Shown here: in pieces, positions 1 to 11,397 of the stretch
Numbering within the stretch: the first letter of the stretch is position 1
Layout of the letters: every line of letters starts with the position of its first letter
Source of the DNA: Lolium rigidum
Lineage: Eukaryota; Streptophyta; Magnoliopsida; Poales; Poaceae
Reading direction: 5' to 3'
Length of the DNA stretch: 64,000 nt
Assembly (NCBI RefSeq): GCF_022539505.1
Contig: NC_061512.1
Location: 256,572,510-256,636,509 of the forward strand
Translations under genes and position numbers: made by a program
Notes under the pieces: generated by a model
Databases searched by the model: none
What the model was told of the DNA's origin: nothing
Seen by the model: only the letters and a program-made list of their open reading frames with translations

Positions 1-146
1 ATCTTTGACCTCTTCCTCCCCGAGATCGATAAACCTTGGGTGATCCACTTAAGGGAAACTTGCTGCTGTTCTACAAACCTCTGCTCTTGTAGGCCGAACA
101 CTTGTCTACAAGAATAGAAGCTCCCGTAGACATCAAGCACTTTTAC

Positions 147-162
147 GGCGCCGTTGCCGGGG
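147..162 (+). promoter_or_regulatory. Primer binding site-like sequence of element 1
   Basis: GGCGCCGTTGCCGGGG begins 12 bases after the 5' LTR end. The same motif follows the 5' LTR of elements 2 (about 11371-11388, minus strand) and 5 (about 50031-50046). It is the usual position and type of a tRNA primer site in cereal Gypsy elements. The priming tRNA was not verified. Confidence 0.6.
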
Positions 163-342
163 AGGAAAGGTAAAAGGCACTCATACTCCGGTTCCGTGTA
201 ACAGTACTTTTCCGGCGCCATTGTGTTTGTGCTCGAAGATATTTCCTTTAGATCCTGCAATTGCATCTTTTTGTTTCTTGTTTACACTAGTTTGGCATAA
301 TGGACAACAATGAGCTTCTTATTCTATTTCCTGATTTAAAAC

Positions 343-1035
343 ATGGATTGTTTGATGCGAAAATTAAAAAACCTATGGAATCTTATTTGCATGCTTGGTA
401 GTAATATTAGTATGAACGCTTTGAACACCATTGTTGATAATGATATAGAAAGTTCTAAGCTTGGGGAAGCTGGTTTTTATGATCTTTTTAGTCCCCCAAG
501 CATTGAGGAGAAAATTTTCTTTGATGATACTTTGCCTCCTATTTATGATGATAATGATAGTGGTCTTTTGGTGCCACCTACTATGGAGAGTAAATTTTGT
601 TGTGATTATACTATGCCTCCTACACTTGATGAGAATAATAATGATAGCTACTTTGTTGAATTTGCTCCCACTACAACTAATAAAATTGATTATGCCTATG
701 TGGAGAGTAATAATTTTATGCATGAGACTCATGATAAGAATGCTTTATGTGATAGTTATATTGTTGAGTTTGCTCATGATGCTACTGAAAGTTATTACGA
801 GAGAGGAAAATATGGTTGTAGAAATTTTCATGTTACTAAAATGCCTCTCTATGTGCTGAAATTTTTGAAGCTACACTTGTTTTATCTTCCTATGCTTGTT
901 ACTTTGCTCTTCATGAACTTGTTTATTTACAAGATTCCTATGCATAGAAAGCATGTTAGACTTAAATTTGTTTTGAATTTGCCTCTTGATGCTCTCTTTT
1001 GCTTCAAATACTATTTCTTGCGAGTGCATCATTAA
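343..1035 (+). CDS. Short ORF of element 1, function unknown (230 aa)
   Basis: The longest frame in the element. The first half is acidic and asparagine-rich, with repeated aromatic and proline clusters such as DTLPPIYDD. The second half is hydrophobic, with a leucine- and phenylalanine-rich stretch around residues 170-200 (LHLFYLPMLVTLLFMNLF) that could be a membrane segment. No protease, RT or integrase motif is present. An ATG at 300 opens a different frame that stops at 399, just as this frame takes over, so the family ORF may begin at 300 with a one-base shift near 395. The codon choice is AT-rich. The same type of ORF recurs in many cereal non-autonomous elements; its role is not known to me. 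Confidence 0.5.
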   Translation: MDCLMRKLKNLWNLICMLGSNISMNALNTIVDNDIESSKLGEAGFYDLFSPPSIEEKIFFDDTLPPIYDDNDSGLLVPPTMESKFCCDYTMPPTLDENNNDSYFVEFAPTTTNKIDYAYVESNNFMHETHDKNALCDSYIVEFAHDATESYYERGKYGCRNFHVTKMPLYVLKFLKLHLFYLPMLVTLLFMNLFIYKIPMHRKHVRLKFVLNLPLDALFCFKYYFLRVHH

Positions 1036-3513
1036 AACTGCTGAGCCCATCTTAACGGCTATAAAGAAAGAACTTCTTGGGAGATAACCCATGTGTTATT
1101 TTGCTACAGTACTTTGTTTTATATTTGTGTCTTGGAAGTTGTTTACTACTGTAGCAACCTCTCCTTATCTTAGTTTTGTGTTTTGTTGTGCCAAGTAAAG
1201 TCTCTATGGTAAAGTTGATGCTAGATTTGGATTGCTGCGCAGAAACAGCATTGCTGTCTGTCACGAATCTGGGTCTAATTCTCTGTAGGTAACTCAGAAA
1301 ATTATGCCAATTTACGTGAGTGATCCTCAGATATGTACGCAACTTTCATTAGTTTTGAGTTTTTCCATTTGAGCAAGTCTGGTGCCATTTTAAAATTCGT
1401 CTTTACGGACTGTTCTGTTTTTGACAGATTCTGCCTTTTATTTCGCATTGCTTCTTTCGTTGTGTTGGGTGGATTTCTTTGTTCCATTACCTTCCAGTAG
1501 CTTTGAGCAATGTCCAGAAGTGTTAAGAATGATTGTGTCACCTCTGAACATGTGAGTTTTTGATTATGCACTAACCCTCTAATGAGTTTGCTTAAAGTTT
1601 GGTGTGGAAGAAGTTTTCAAGGGTCAAGAGAGGAGGATGATATACTATGATCAAGGAGAGTGAAAGCTCTAAGCTTGGGGATGCCCCGGTGGTTCACCCC
1701 TGCATATTCTAAGAAGACTCAAGCGTCTAAGCTTGGGGATGCCCAAGGCATCCCCTTCTTCATCGACAAAATTATCGGGTTCCTTCTCTTGAAACTATAT
1801 TTTTATTCAGTCACATCTTATGTACTTTACTTGGAGCGTCTGTTTGTTTGTTTCTATTTTTGTTTGTGTTTGAATAAATTGGATTACATCATGCTTGTGT
1901 GGGAGAGAGACACGCTCCGCTGGTTCATATGAACACATGTGTTCTTAGCTCATAATATTCATGGCGAAGTTTTCTCTTCGTTAAATTGTTATATGGTTGG
2001 AATTGGAAAATGATACATGTAGTAAATTGCTATAATGTCTTGGATAATGTGATACTTGGCAATTGTTGTGCTCATGTTTAAGCTCTTGCATCATATGCTT
2101 TGCACCTATTAATGAAGAAATACATAGAGTTTGCTAAAATTTGGTTTGCATAATTGGTCTCTCTAAAGTCTAGATAATTTCTAGTATTGAGTTTGAACAA
2201 CAAGGAAGACGGTGTAGAGTCTTATAATGTTTACAATATGTCTTTTATGTGAGTTTTGCTGCACCGGTTCATCCTTGTGTTTGTTTCAAATAACCTTGCT
2301 AGCCTAAACCTTGTATCGAGAGGGAATACTTCTCATGCATCCAAAATCCTTGAGCCAACTACTATGCCATTTGTGTCCACCATACCTACCTACTACATGG
2401 TATTTCTCCGCCATTCCAAAGTAAATTGCTTGAGTGCTACCTTTAAATAATTCAAAATTTATCACCTCTGATTTGTGTCAATGTTTTATAGCTCATGAGG
2501 AAGTATGTGGTGTTTTATCTTTCGATCTTGTCATTTACTTCGACGGACTTTCACAATGGACTAGTGGCTTCATCCGCTTATCCAATAATTTTGCAAAAAG
2601 AGCTGGCAATGGGGTTCCCAGCCCGATTAATTAACTTGCATTAATAATTCTCTTCACATGTTTTGCTCGATTCATCGAGTAAGCAACTTAATTTTGCAAA
2701 TAGACACTCCTTCATGGTATGTGATTGATGGAAGGCACCCGAGGATTCGGTTAGCCATGGCTTGTGTAAGCAAAAGGTTGGGAGGAGTGTCATCCATAAA
2801 TAAAGAAAAACTAAACTAAAATACATGTGTAAACAAAAGAGAAGAGGGATGATCTACCTTGCTTGGTAGAGATAACGTCCTTCATGGGAGCCGCTCTTGA
2901 AAGTCTGGTTGATGAGGTAGTTAGAGTGCCCACTACCATTCGTTGACAACAACAAACACCTCTCAAAACTTTACTTTTATGCCCTCTTTATGTTTTCAAA
3001 ACCAAAGCTCTAGCACAAATATAGCAATCGATGCTTTTCCTCTTTGAAGGACCTTTCTTTTACTTTTTATGTTGAGTCAGTCCACCTATCTCTCTCCACC
3101 TCAAGAAGCAAACACTTGTGTGAACTGTGCATTGATTCCTACATACTTGCATATTGCACTTGTTATATTACTCTATGTTGACAAACTATCATTGAGATAT
3201 ACATGTTACAAGTTGAAAGCAATTGCTGAAACTTTATCTTCCATTGTGTTGCTTCAATATCTTTACTTTAAATTATTGCTTTATGAGTTAACTCTTATGC
3301 AAGACTTATTGATGCTTGTCTTGAAAGTACTATTCATGAAAAGTCTTTGCTTTATGATTCACTTGTTTACTCATGTCATTACCATTGTTTTGATCGCTGC
3401 ATTCATTACATATGTTTACAATATGATCAAGTTTATGATGGCATGTCACTCAAGAAATTATCTTTGTTATCGTTTTACCCGCTCGGGACGAGCAGAACTA
3501 AGCTTGGGGATGC

Positions 3514-5236
3514 TGATACGTCTCCGACGTATCGATAATTTCTTGTGTTCCATGCCACATTATTGATGATACCTACATGTTTTATGCACACTTTATGTCA
3601 TATTCGTGCATTTTCCGGAACTAACCTATTAACAAGATGCCGAAGTGCCGCTTGTTGTTTTACTGCTGTTTTTGGTTTCGTAAATCCTAGTAACGAAATA
3701 TTCTCGGAATCGGACGAAATCAAGACCCGGGTCCCTATTTTCACCGGAAGCATCCGGAACACCCGAGAAGGACCGAGAGGGGGCCACGAGCCACCCGGAC
3801 CATAGGCCGGCGCGGCCCGGGCCCCGGCCGCGCCGCCCTATGGTGTGGCCACCCCTTCGACCCTCCTCGCGCCGCCTCTTCGCCTATATAAAGCCTCCGT
3901 CGCGAAAACCCCGATACGAAAAACCACGATACGGAAAACCTTCCGGAGCCGCCGCCATCGCGAAGCCAAGATCCGGGGGACAGGAGTCTCTCGTTCCGGC
4001 ACCCTGCCGGAGCGGGGAAGTGCCCCGGAAGGCTTCTCCATCGACACCGCTGCCATCTCCACCGCCATCTTCATCACCGCTGCTGCTCCCATGAGGAGGG
4101 AGTAGTTCTCCATCGAGGCTCGGGGCTGTACCGGTAGCTATGTGGTTCATCTCTCTCCTATGTGCTTCAATACAATAATCTCATGAGCTGCCTTACATGA
4201 TTGAGATTCATATGATGATGCTTGTAATCTAGATGTCATTATGCTAGTCAAGTGAGTTTTACTTATGTGATCTCCGGAGACTCCTTGTCCCACGTGTGTA
4301 AAGGTGACGAGTGTGTGCACCGTGTGGGTCTCTTAGGCTATATTTCACAGAATACTTATTCACTCGTTGAATGGCATAGTGAGGTGCTTATTTATATCTC
4401 TTTATGATTGCAATGTGTTTGTATCACAATTTATCTATGTGCTACTCTAGCAATGTTATTAAAGTAGTTTTATTCCTCCCTGCACGTGTGCAAAGGTGAC
4501 GAGTGTGTGCACCGTGTTAGTACTTGGTTTATGCTATGATCATGATCTCTTGTAGATTGCGAAGTTAACTATTGCTATGATAATATTGATGTGATCTATT
4601 CCTCCTACATATGCATGAAGGTGACGAGTGTGCATGCTATGTTAGTACTTGGTTTAGTCTTGTGATCTATCTTACACTAAAGGTTACTAAAATATGAGCA
4701 TTATTGTGGAGCTTGTTAACTCCGGCATTGAGGGTTCGTGTAATCCTACGCAATGTGTTCATCATCCAACAAGAGTGTAGAGTATGCATTTATCTATTCT
4801 GTTATGTGATCAATGTTGAGAGTGTCCACTAGTGAAAGTGTAATCCCTAGGCCTTGTTCCTAAATACTGCTATCGCTGCTTGTTTACTTGTTTTACTTGC
4901 GTTACTACTCTTTGCGTTACTACTACTGCGTTACTACTGCTTGTTTATCGTCCCGGGCAAAGCACTTTTCCGGTGCCGTTGCTACTACTTATTCATACCA
5001 CCTGTATTTCACTATCTCTTCGCCGAACTAGTGCACCTATTAGGTGTGTTGGGGACACAAGAGACTTCTTGCTTTGTGGTTGCGGGGTTGCATGAGAGGG
5101 ATATCTTTGACCTCTTCCTCCCTGAGATCGATAAACCTTGGGTGATCCACTTAAGGGAAACTTGCTGCTGTTCTACAAACCTCTGCTCTTGGAGGCCCAA
5201 CACTGTCTACAAGAATAGAAGCTCCCGTAGACATCA
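3514..5236 (+). repeat. 3' LTR of element 1 (1723 bp)
   Basis: Starts TGATACGTCTCC and ends TAGACATCA. A terminal inverted pair GATACGTC/GACGTATC is visible at the start. A TATA box lies at 3885-3892 after a GC-rich stretch. Further in, the phrase GGTGACGAGTGTG recurs near 4306, 4495 and 4620 as short internal repeats. Confidence 0.85.
3885..3892 (+). promoter_or_regulatory. LTR promoter TATA box (element 1)
   Basis: CCTATATAAAGCC lies in the middle of the LTR, at the position expected for the U3 promoter. In element 5 the equivalent site at 48801 reads TACTTAAAGCC, a weaker match. Confidence 0.5.
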
Positions 5237-6270
5237 AACCTCCACAGTAAATACGTATAATGAGGTACCGCCATAAACCTAGCATACGCTAGTCGTCCCA
5301 ACAAAGCATGATATTGCGACGGGAAATCCACAACTTCAAACTCCAATTTCTCTATCCTGTAATTTTCTCGGGTCCCAAACTGAACGTCGAGATTAATCTT
5401 GCCCAACGGATAACTTGGTTTCTCTGGCGTGATCCCGTGAAAACGTGTGTTAGTTGGTGCTAGATTTGCTGGGGATATGTTCATTTTCCTTAGTGTATCT
5501 GCGTACATAAGGTTTAAGCTGCTGCCGCCATCTATGAAAACTCTCGACACGTCGAAGCTAGCAATTACTGCGGGTAAAATAAGTGCGGATTGCCCAGGTC
5601 GAGGAACCTGCTGCGGGTGATCCGCAATTGTGAAGCCGATATCCTGTCCCGACCAATTTAGGTAGTCGACTGCTGGTGGAGGCATCTTTTCTGCCATGAA
5701 TACTTGCCGCGAAATTACTTTCTGCGCCCTGTTAGATGGCCTAGCTTTCTGAATCATCAAGACTGCGCCATTAGAATTGGGATCAACATACGGAGGTGGT
5801 TGTGGTGCTGCAGCTATTCTGAGCTGGTGCCGATTCTCGTCTGTAATAGCGGGAGGAGGTGGGAGATGTATCTCGCTCCTTGGTCCCTGGTGATTTCTAT
5901 TCATTGCTTGGGTATTTGCAATTCCTGCGGCTCGCAACATTGCCTGAAAGTTGCGGCAGTCTTTTTGGAGATGTCCTGATTGTCTCTTTCCGTTGCTATC
6001 AAGAAAAAAGTGCATCTGACATGGTCCGTTCATCATCTCCTCGGGGGACACATAGGGTCTTTGAAACCTAGGTCCACTATTTTTCCTGTGACCGCGAGAA
6101 TCACCTCTATTGTCGCCTTGTTGTTCATTACTTCTTTGGTAGTCATCTCGACTATTTCCTCCAGGATTTCCTCGGAAGCCAGCCGATATGTGGTCGGGGG
6201 CGTCGTTGTTGTAGAACTGGCGAGAAAATCGCCTTCTATTTTGAAAATTTCGACCGCGATCCTCTTCTGG
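5237..6270 (-). CDS. Gag C-terminus plus aspartic protease (partial), element 3
   Basis: The open frame continues from the gag at 12976-14827 on the other side of element 2. An arginine/asparagine/glycine-rich linker comes first. Then comes a zinc-knuckle-like segment near 6020-5950, with spaced C, H and C residues ending GHLQKDCRNFQ. A retroviral-type aspartic protease follows: its active-site loop reads VFIDGGSSLNLMY at about 5545-5510, with DGGS in place of the usual DTG/DSG, a variant seen in plant Gypsy elements. A conserved YHALLGR follows near 5300. Gag would package element RNA and the protease would cut the polyprotein. The frame has no stop between 6270 and the break at 5237, where element 1 begins, so everything after the protease is missing here. 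Confidence 0.8.
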
Positions 6271-6274
6271 CGAC
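5237..6274 (-). mobile_element. Element 3, 3' portion: Gypsy gag C-terminus and protease, truncated at 5237
   Basis: This is the downstream part of the minus-strand Gypsy element whose 5' LTR and gag lie at 12976-15282. The two parts are separated by element 2, and GCGAC is duplicated at 6270-6274 and 12976-12980. The reading frame matches across the gap: codon starts at 6270 continue the frame of 14827. The element is cut off at 5237 by element 1. Its pol and 3' LTR, if present, lie left of the window. Confidence 0.85.
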
Positions 6275-7874
6275 TGATGGCGTGTATTTCACACGTTCGT
6301 TGGGCAACCCCAAGAGGAAGGTATGATGAGCACAGCAGCAAGTTTTCCCTCAGAAAGAAACCAAGGTTTATCGAACCAGGAGGAGCCAAGAAGCACGTTG
6401 AAGGTTGATGGCGGCGGGATGTAGTGCGGCGCAACACCGGAGATTCCGGCGCCAACGTGGAACCTGCACAACACAACCAAACTACTTTGCCCCAACGAAA
6501 CAGGTGAGGTTGTCAATCTCACCGGCTTGTCTGTAACAAAGGATTAACCGTATTGTGTGGAAGATGATTGTTTGCGAGAAAACGAGTAGAACAAGTATTG
6601 CGATAGATTGTATTTCGAGTAAAGAGAATTGGACCGGGGTCCACGAGTTCACTAGAGGTGTCTCTCCCATAAGACGAACAGCATGTTGGGTGAACAAATT
6701 ACAGTTGGGCAATTGATAAATAAAGAGAGCATGACAATGCACATACATATCATGATGAGTATAGTGAGATTTAATTGGGCATTACGACAAAGTACATAGA
6801 CCGCCATCCAACTGCATCTATGCCTAAAAAGTCCACCTTCGGGTTATCATCCGAACCCCCTCCGGTATTAAGTTGCAAACAACGAGACAATTGCATTAAG
6901 TATGGTGCGTAATGTAATCAACAACTACATCCTTAGACATAGCATCAATGTTTTATCCCTAGTGGCAACAACACAACACAACCTTAGAACTTTACGTCAA
7001 CTGTCCCAGGTGTCAATGCAGGCATGAACCCACTATCGAGCATAAGTACTCCCTCTTGGAGTTAAAAGCATCTACTTGGCCAGAGCATCTACTAATAACG
7101 GAGAACATGCAAGATCATAAACAACACATGTATAACTTTGATAATCAACATAACAAGTATTCTCTATTCATCGGATCCCAACAAACGCAACATATAGAAT
7201 TACATATAGATGATCTTGATCATGATAGGCAGCTCACAAGATCCGACAATGATAGCACAATGGGGAGAAGACAACCATCTAGCTACTGCTATGGACCCAT
7301 AGTCCAGGGGTAGACTACTCACACATCACACCGGAGGCGACCATGGCGGTGTAGAGTCCTCCGGGAGATGATTCCCCTCTCCGGCGGGGTGCCGGAGGCG
7401 ATCTCCGGGATCCCCGAGATGGGATCGGCGGCGACGGCGTCTCGGTAATGTTTTCCGTATCGTGGCTCTCGGTACTGGGGGTTTCGTCCCGGAGGCTATT
7501 TGTAGGCGGAAGGGCAAGTCAAGAGGCGGCACGGGGGGCCCACACCACAGGGCCGCGCGGCCAAGGGTGGGGCCGCGCCGCCCTAGGGTTTGGCCACCCC
7601 GTGGCCCCTCTTCGTCTCGTCTTCGGTCTTCTGGAAGCTTCGTGAGAAAATAGGCCTCTGGGCTTTTATTTCGTCCAATTCCGAGAATATTTCTTTACTA
7701 GGATTTCGAAACCAAAAACAGCGAGAAAACGAGCAAGCGGCACTTCGGCATCTTGTTAATAGGTTAGTTCCGGAAAATGCACGAATATGACATAAAGTGT
7801 GCATAAAACATGTAGATAACATCAATAATGTGGCATGGAACACAAGAAATTATCGATACGTTGGAGACGTATCA
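6275..7874 (-). repeat. 3' LTR of element 2 (1600 bp)
   Basis: Nearly the same sequence as 11398-12975, bounded by the left GCGAC target duplication. Several differences from the partner LTR are CAG/CGG/CGAG alternations; for example CGAGT here is CGGT in the partner near 6583, 6619 and 6643. Confidence 0.92.
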
Positions 7875-10480
7875 GCATCCCCAAGCTTAGTTACTGCTCG
7901 TCCCGAGCGAGGTAAAACGATAACAAAGATAATTTACGGAGTGACATGCCATCATAAACTTGATCATACTATTTGTAAAGCATATGTAGAGAATGCAGCG
8001 ATCAAAACAATGGTGATGTCATGTGTAAACAAGTGAATCATAAAGCAAAGACTTTTCATGAATAGCACTTCAAGACAAGCATCAATAAGCCTTGCATAAG
8101 AGTTAACTCATAAAGCAATAATTCAAAGTAAAGGTATTGAAGCAACACAAAAGAAGATTAAGTTTCAGCGGTTGCTTTCAACTTGTAACATATATATCTC
8201 ATGGATATTGTCAACATAGAGTAATATAATAAGTGCAATAAGCAAGTATGTAGGAATCAATGCACAGTTCACACAAGTGTTTGCTTCTTGAGGTGGAGAG
8301 AAATAGGTGAACTGACTCAACATTGAAAGTAAAAGAATGGTCCTCATAGAGGAAAAGCATTGATTGCTATATTTGTGCTAGAGCTTTGATTTTGAAAACA
8401 TGAAACAATTTTGTCAACGGTAGTAATAAAGCATATGCATCATGTAAATTATATCTTATAAGTTGCAAGCCTCATGCATAGTGTACTAATAGTGCCCGCA
8501 CCTTGTCCTAATTAGCTTGGACTACCTGGATTATCACCGCAATACATATGCTTTAACCAAGTATCACAAAGGGGTACCTCTATGCCGCTCTGTACAAAGG
8601 TCTAAGGAGAAAGCTCGCATTTGGATTTCTCGCTTTTGATTATTCTCAACTTAGACATCCATACCGGGACAACATAGACAACGAGATAATGGACTCCTCT
8701 TTTAATGCTTTAAGCATTCAACAACAATTAATTCTTTTCTCATTAGAGATTTGAGGATGTTTGTCCAAAACTGAAACTTCCACCATGGAACATGGCTTTA
8801 GTTAGCGGCCCAATGTTCTTCTCTCACAATATGCATGCTCAAACCATTCAACTCGGTGTAGATCGCCCTTACTTCGGACAAGACGAACATGCATAGCAAC
8901 TCACATGAAATTCAACAAAGAGTTGATGGCGTTCCCCGATAAACATGGTTATCGCACAACAAGCAACTTAATAAGAGATAAAGTGCATAATTACATATTC
9001 AATACCACAATAGTTTTTAAGCTATTTGTCCCATGAGCTATATATTGCAAAGGTGAATGATGGAATTTTAAAGGTAGCACTCAAGCAATTTACTTTGGAA
9101 TGGCTGGAAAATACCATGTAGTAGGTAGGTATGGTGGACACAAATGGCATAGTGGTTGGCTCAAGTATTTTGGATGCATGAGAAGTATTCCCTCTCGATA
9201 CAAGGTTTAGGCTAGCAAGGCTTGTTAGAAACAAACACAAGGATGAACCGGTGCAGCAAAACTCACATAAAAGACATATTGAAAGCATTATAAGACTCTA
9301 CACCGTCTTCCTTGTTGTTCAAACTCAATACTAGAAATTATCTAGACCTTAGAGAAACCAAATATGCAAACCAAATTTTAGCATGCTCTATGTATTTCTT
9401 CATTAATGGGTGCAAAGTATATGATGCAAGAGCTTAAACATGAGCACAACAATTGCCAAGTATCACATTACCCAAGACATTATAGCAATTACTACATGTA
9501 TCATTTTCCAATTCCAACCATATAACAATTTAACGAAGGAGAAACTTCGCCATGAATACTATGAGTAGAAACCAAGGACATATTTGTCCATATGCTACAG
9601 CGGAGTGTGTATCTCTCCCATAAAGTGAATGCTAGGATCCATTTTATTCAAACAAAACAAAAATAAAAACAAACCGACGCTCCAAGAAAAAGCACATAAG
9701 ATGTGGCCGAATAAAAATGTAGTTTCAGGGGAGGAACCTGATAATTTGTTGATGAAGAAGGGGATGCCTTGGGCATCCCCAAGCTTAGACGCTTGAGTCT
9801 TCTTGATATATGTAGGGGTGAACCACCGGGTGCATCCCCAAGCTTAGAGCTTTCACTCTCCTTGATCATGTTGTATCATACTCCTCTCTTGATCCTTGAA
9901 AACTTCCTCCACACCAAACTCGAAACAACTCATTAGAGGGTTAGTGCACAATATAAATTGACATATTCAGAGGTGACACAATCATTCTTAACACTTCTGG
10001 ACATTGCATAATGCTACTGGACATTAGTGGATCAAAGAAATTCATCCAACATAGCGAAAGAGGCAATGCGAAATAAAAGGCAGAATCTGTCAAAACAGAA
10101 CAGTTCGTATTGACGAATTTTAAAATGGCACCAGACTTGCTCAAATGAAAATGCTCAAATTGAATGAAAGTTGCGTACATATCTGAGGATCATGCACGTA
10201 AATTGGCATAATTTTCTGAGCTTCCTGCAGGGCAGTGGGCTCAGATTCGTGACAGCAAAGAAATCTGGAACTGCACAGTAATCCAAATCTAGTACTTACT
10301 TTTCTATCAACGGCTTAACTTGGCACAACAAAACTCAAAACTAAGATAAGGAGAGGTTGCTACAGTAGTAAACAACTTCCAAGACACAAAATAAAAACAA
10401 AGTACTGTAGGTAAAAACATGGGTTGTCTCCCATAAGCGCTTTTCTTTAACGCCTTTCGGCTAGGCGCAGAAAGTGTGTA

Positions 10481-11143
10481 TCAAGTAACATCGAGAGATG
10501 AAGCATCAACATCATTACCAGCGGTGTTGGGAGTTTTATCAATTTTAGGCCTATAGTAATTCTTTGGTTTAGGCACCTTAGAGACATACATGAATTTTTG
10601 CTCCTTACCCACATAAGCTTTCTCATTAAATTTAAGAGAAGAAAAAGTTGAACCCAATTTTCTCATAGCTTCTTCAAGTTTACCAATTCTATGGGTTTGA
10701 TTATCATGGATAGCACAAGTTTCTAGAGTAGCAATTCTTTCATTAATTCCTCCTAGGATTTTATCAAGTTTATCGGTATTATCCGGTAATATTTCCATTT
10801 TAGTTTCAATGCTACAATTTTTCTCTATGGTTTCCAATTTTTTCATAACATCCTCAAGAGAGGTTTCACTTTTAGTTTCATTAACAGGTGGTGTTCCAAA
10901 TAAACTCTCAATAATGCAACTAGCTTCTAAAGCGGGAGCACCTAGGAAGTTACCTCCCGCGAGACAATCAAGAACATATCTATTCCAGCTAGAGATACCA
11001 ACATAAAAATTCTCGAGTAGGATAGTGGTGGAGTGTTTCTTAGTGCACCTATTATGGGCATCACTAATTCTATACCAAGCATCTTTTAAACATTCTCCCC
11101 CTTGTTGCTTAAATGAACGAACTTCAACTTCAGGATTACTCAT
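10481..11143 (-). CDS. Gag-like protein of element 2 (220 aa)
   Basis: Residues 1-75 have the layout of the plant Gypsy retrotransposon gag region: FKQQGGECLKDAWYRI, a C/H-containing stretch, LLENFYVGISSWNRYVLDCLAGG, then an acidic helix. Residues 85-165 are heptad-like (KKLETIEKN, DKLDKILGGINERIATLE) and should form a coiled coil. The C-terminus is basic and ends at the stop at 10481. No zinc knuckle or protease follows. The ATG lies about 250 bases inside the 5' LTR, as expected. Element 5 carries a close homologue at 50276-50956. The short length suggests a reduced Gag that could mark the RNA for packaging by enzymes made elsewhere; this is inference. Confidence 0.75.
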   Translation of the reverse strand: MSNPEVEVRSFKQQGGECLKDAWYRISDAHNRCTKKHSTTILLENFYVGISSWNRYVLDCLAGGNFLGAPALEASCIIESLFGTPPVNETKSETSLEDVMKKLETIEKNCSIETKMEILPDNTDKLDKILGGINERIATLETCAIHDNQTHRIGKLEEAMRKLGSTFSSLKFNEKAYVGKEQKFMYVSKVPKPKNYYRPKIDKTPNTAGNDVDASSLDVT

Positions 11144-11397
11144 TTTAGCGATAGTAAATAAAGTGAACTAGATAAAGTAAATGCAAGTAAACTAATTTTT
11201 TTGTGTTTTTGATATAGCAAACAAGATAGCAAATAAAGTAAAACTAGCAACTAATTTTTTTGTGTTTTGATTTAGTGCAGCAAACAAAGTAGTAAATAAA
11301 ATAAAGCAAGACAAAAACAAAGTAAAGAGATTGAGAAGTGGAGACTCCCCTTGCGGCGTGTCTTGATCTCCCCGGCAACGGCGCCGGAAAATATGCT

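Larger units (their letters stand above)
1..5236 (+). mobile_element. Element 1: non-autonomous Gypsy-like LTR retrotransposon, 5' truncated by window edge
   Basis: Positions 1-135 match the last part of the LTR at 3514-5236: the same block ends in TAGACATCA at 135 and at 5236. They are therefore the tail of the 5' LTR. The internal region is 136-3513. A primer-binding-site-like stretch (GGCGCCGTTGCCGGGG) follows the 5' LTR at about 147-162. A purine-rich AAGCTTGGGGATGC sits just before the 3' LTR. The internal part holds one short ORF and no recognisable protease, reverse transcriptase or integrase, so the element looks non-autonomous. The LTR opens TGATACGTCTCCGACGTATC, as in common Triticeae Gypsy-derived families of the Sabrina/WHAM kind (family name tentative). 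It abuts the gag-protease element at 5237 and probably inserted into it. The matching left target duplication lies outside the window. Confidence 0.85.

Noticed and set aside
7056..7313. An 85-codon frame, identical again at 12175-12432
   Set aside because: The two copies lie at the same place in the two LTRs of element 2, antisense to it. Identity follows from LTR duplication, not from coding.
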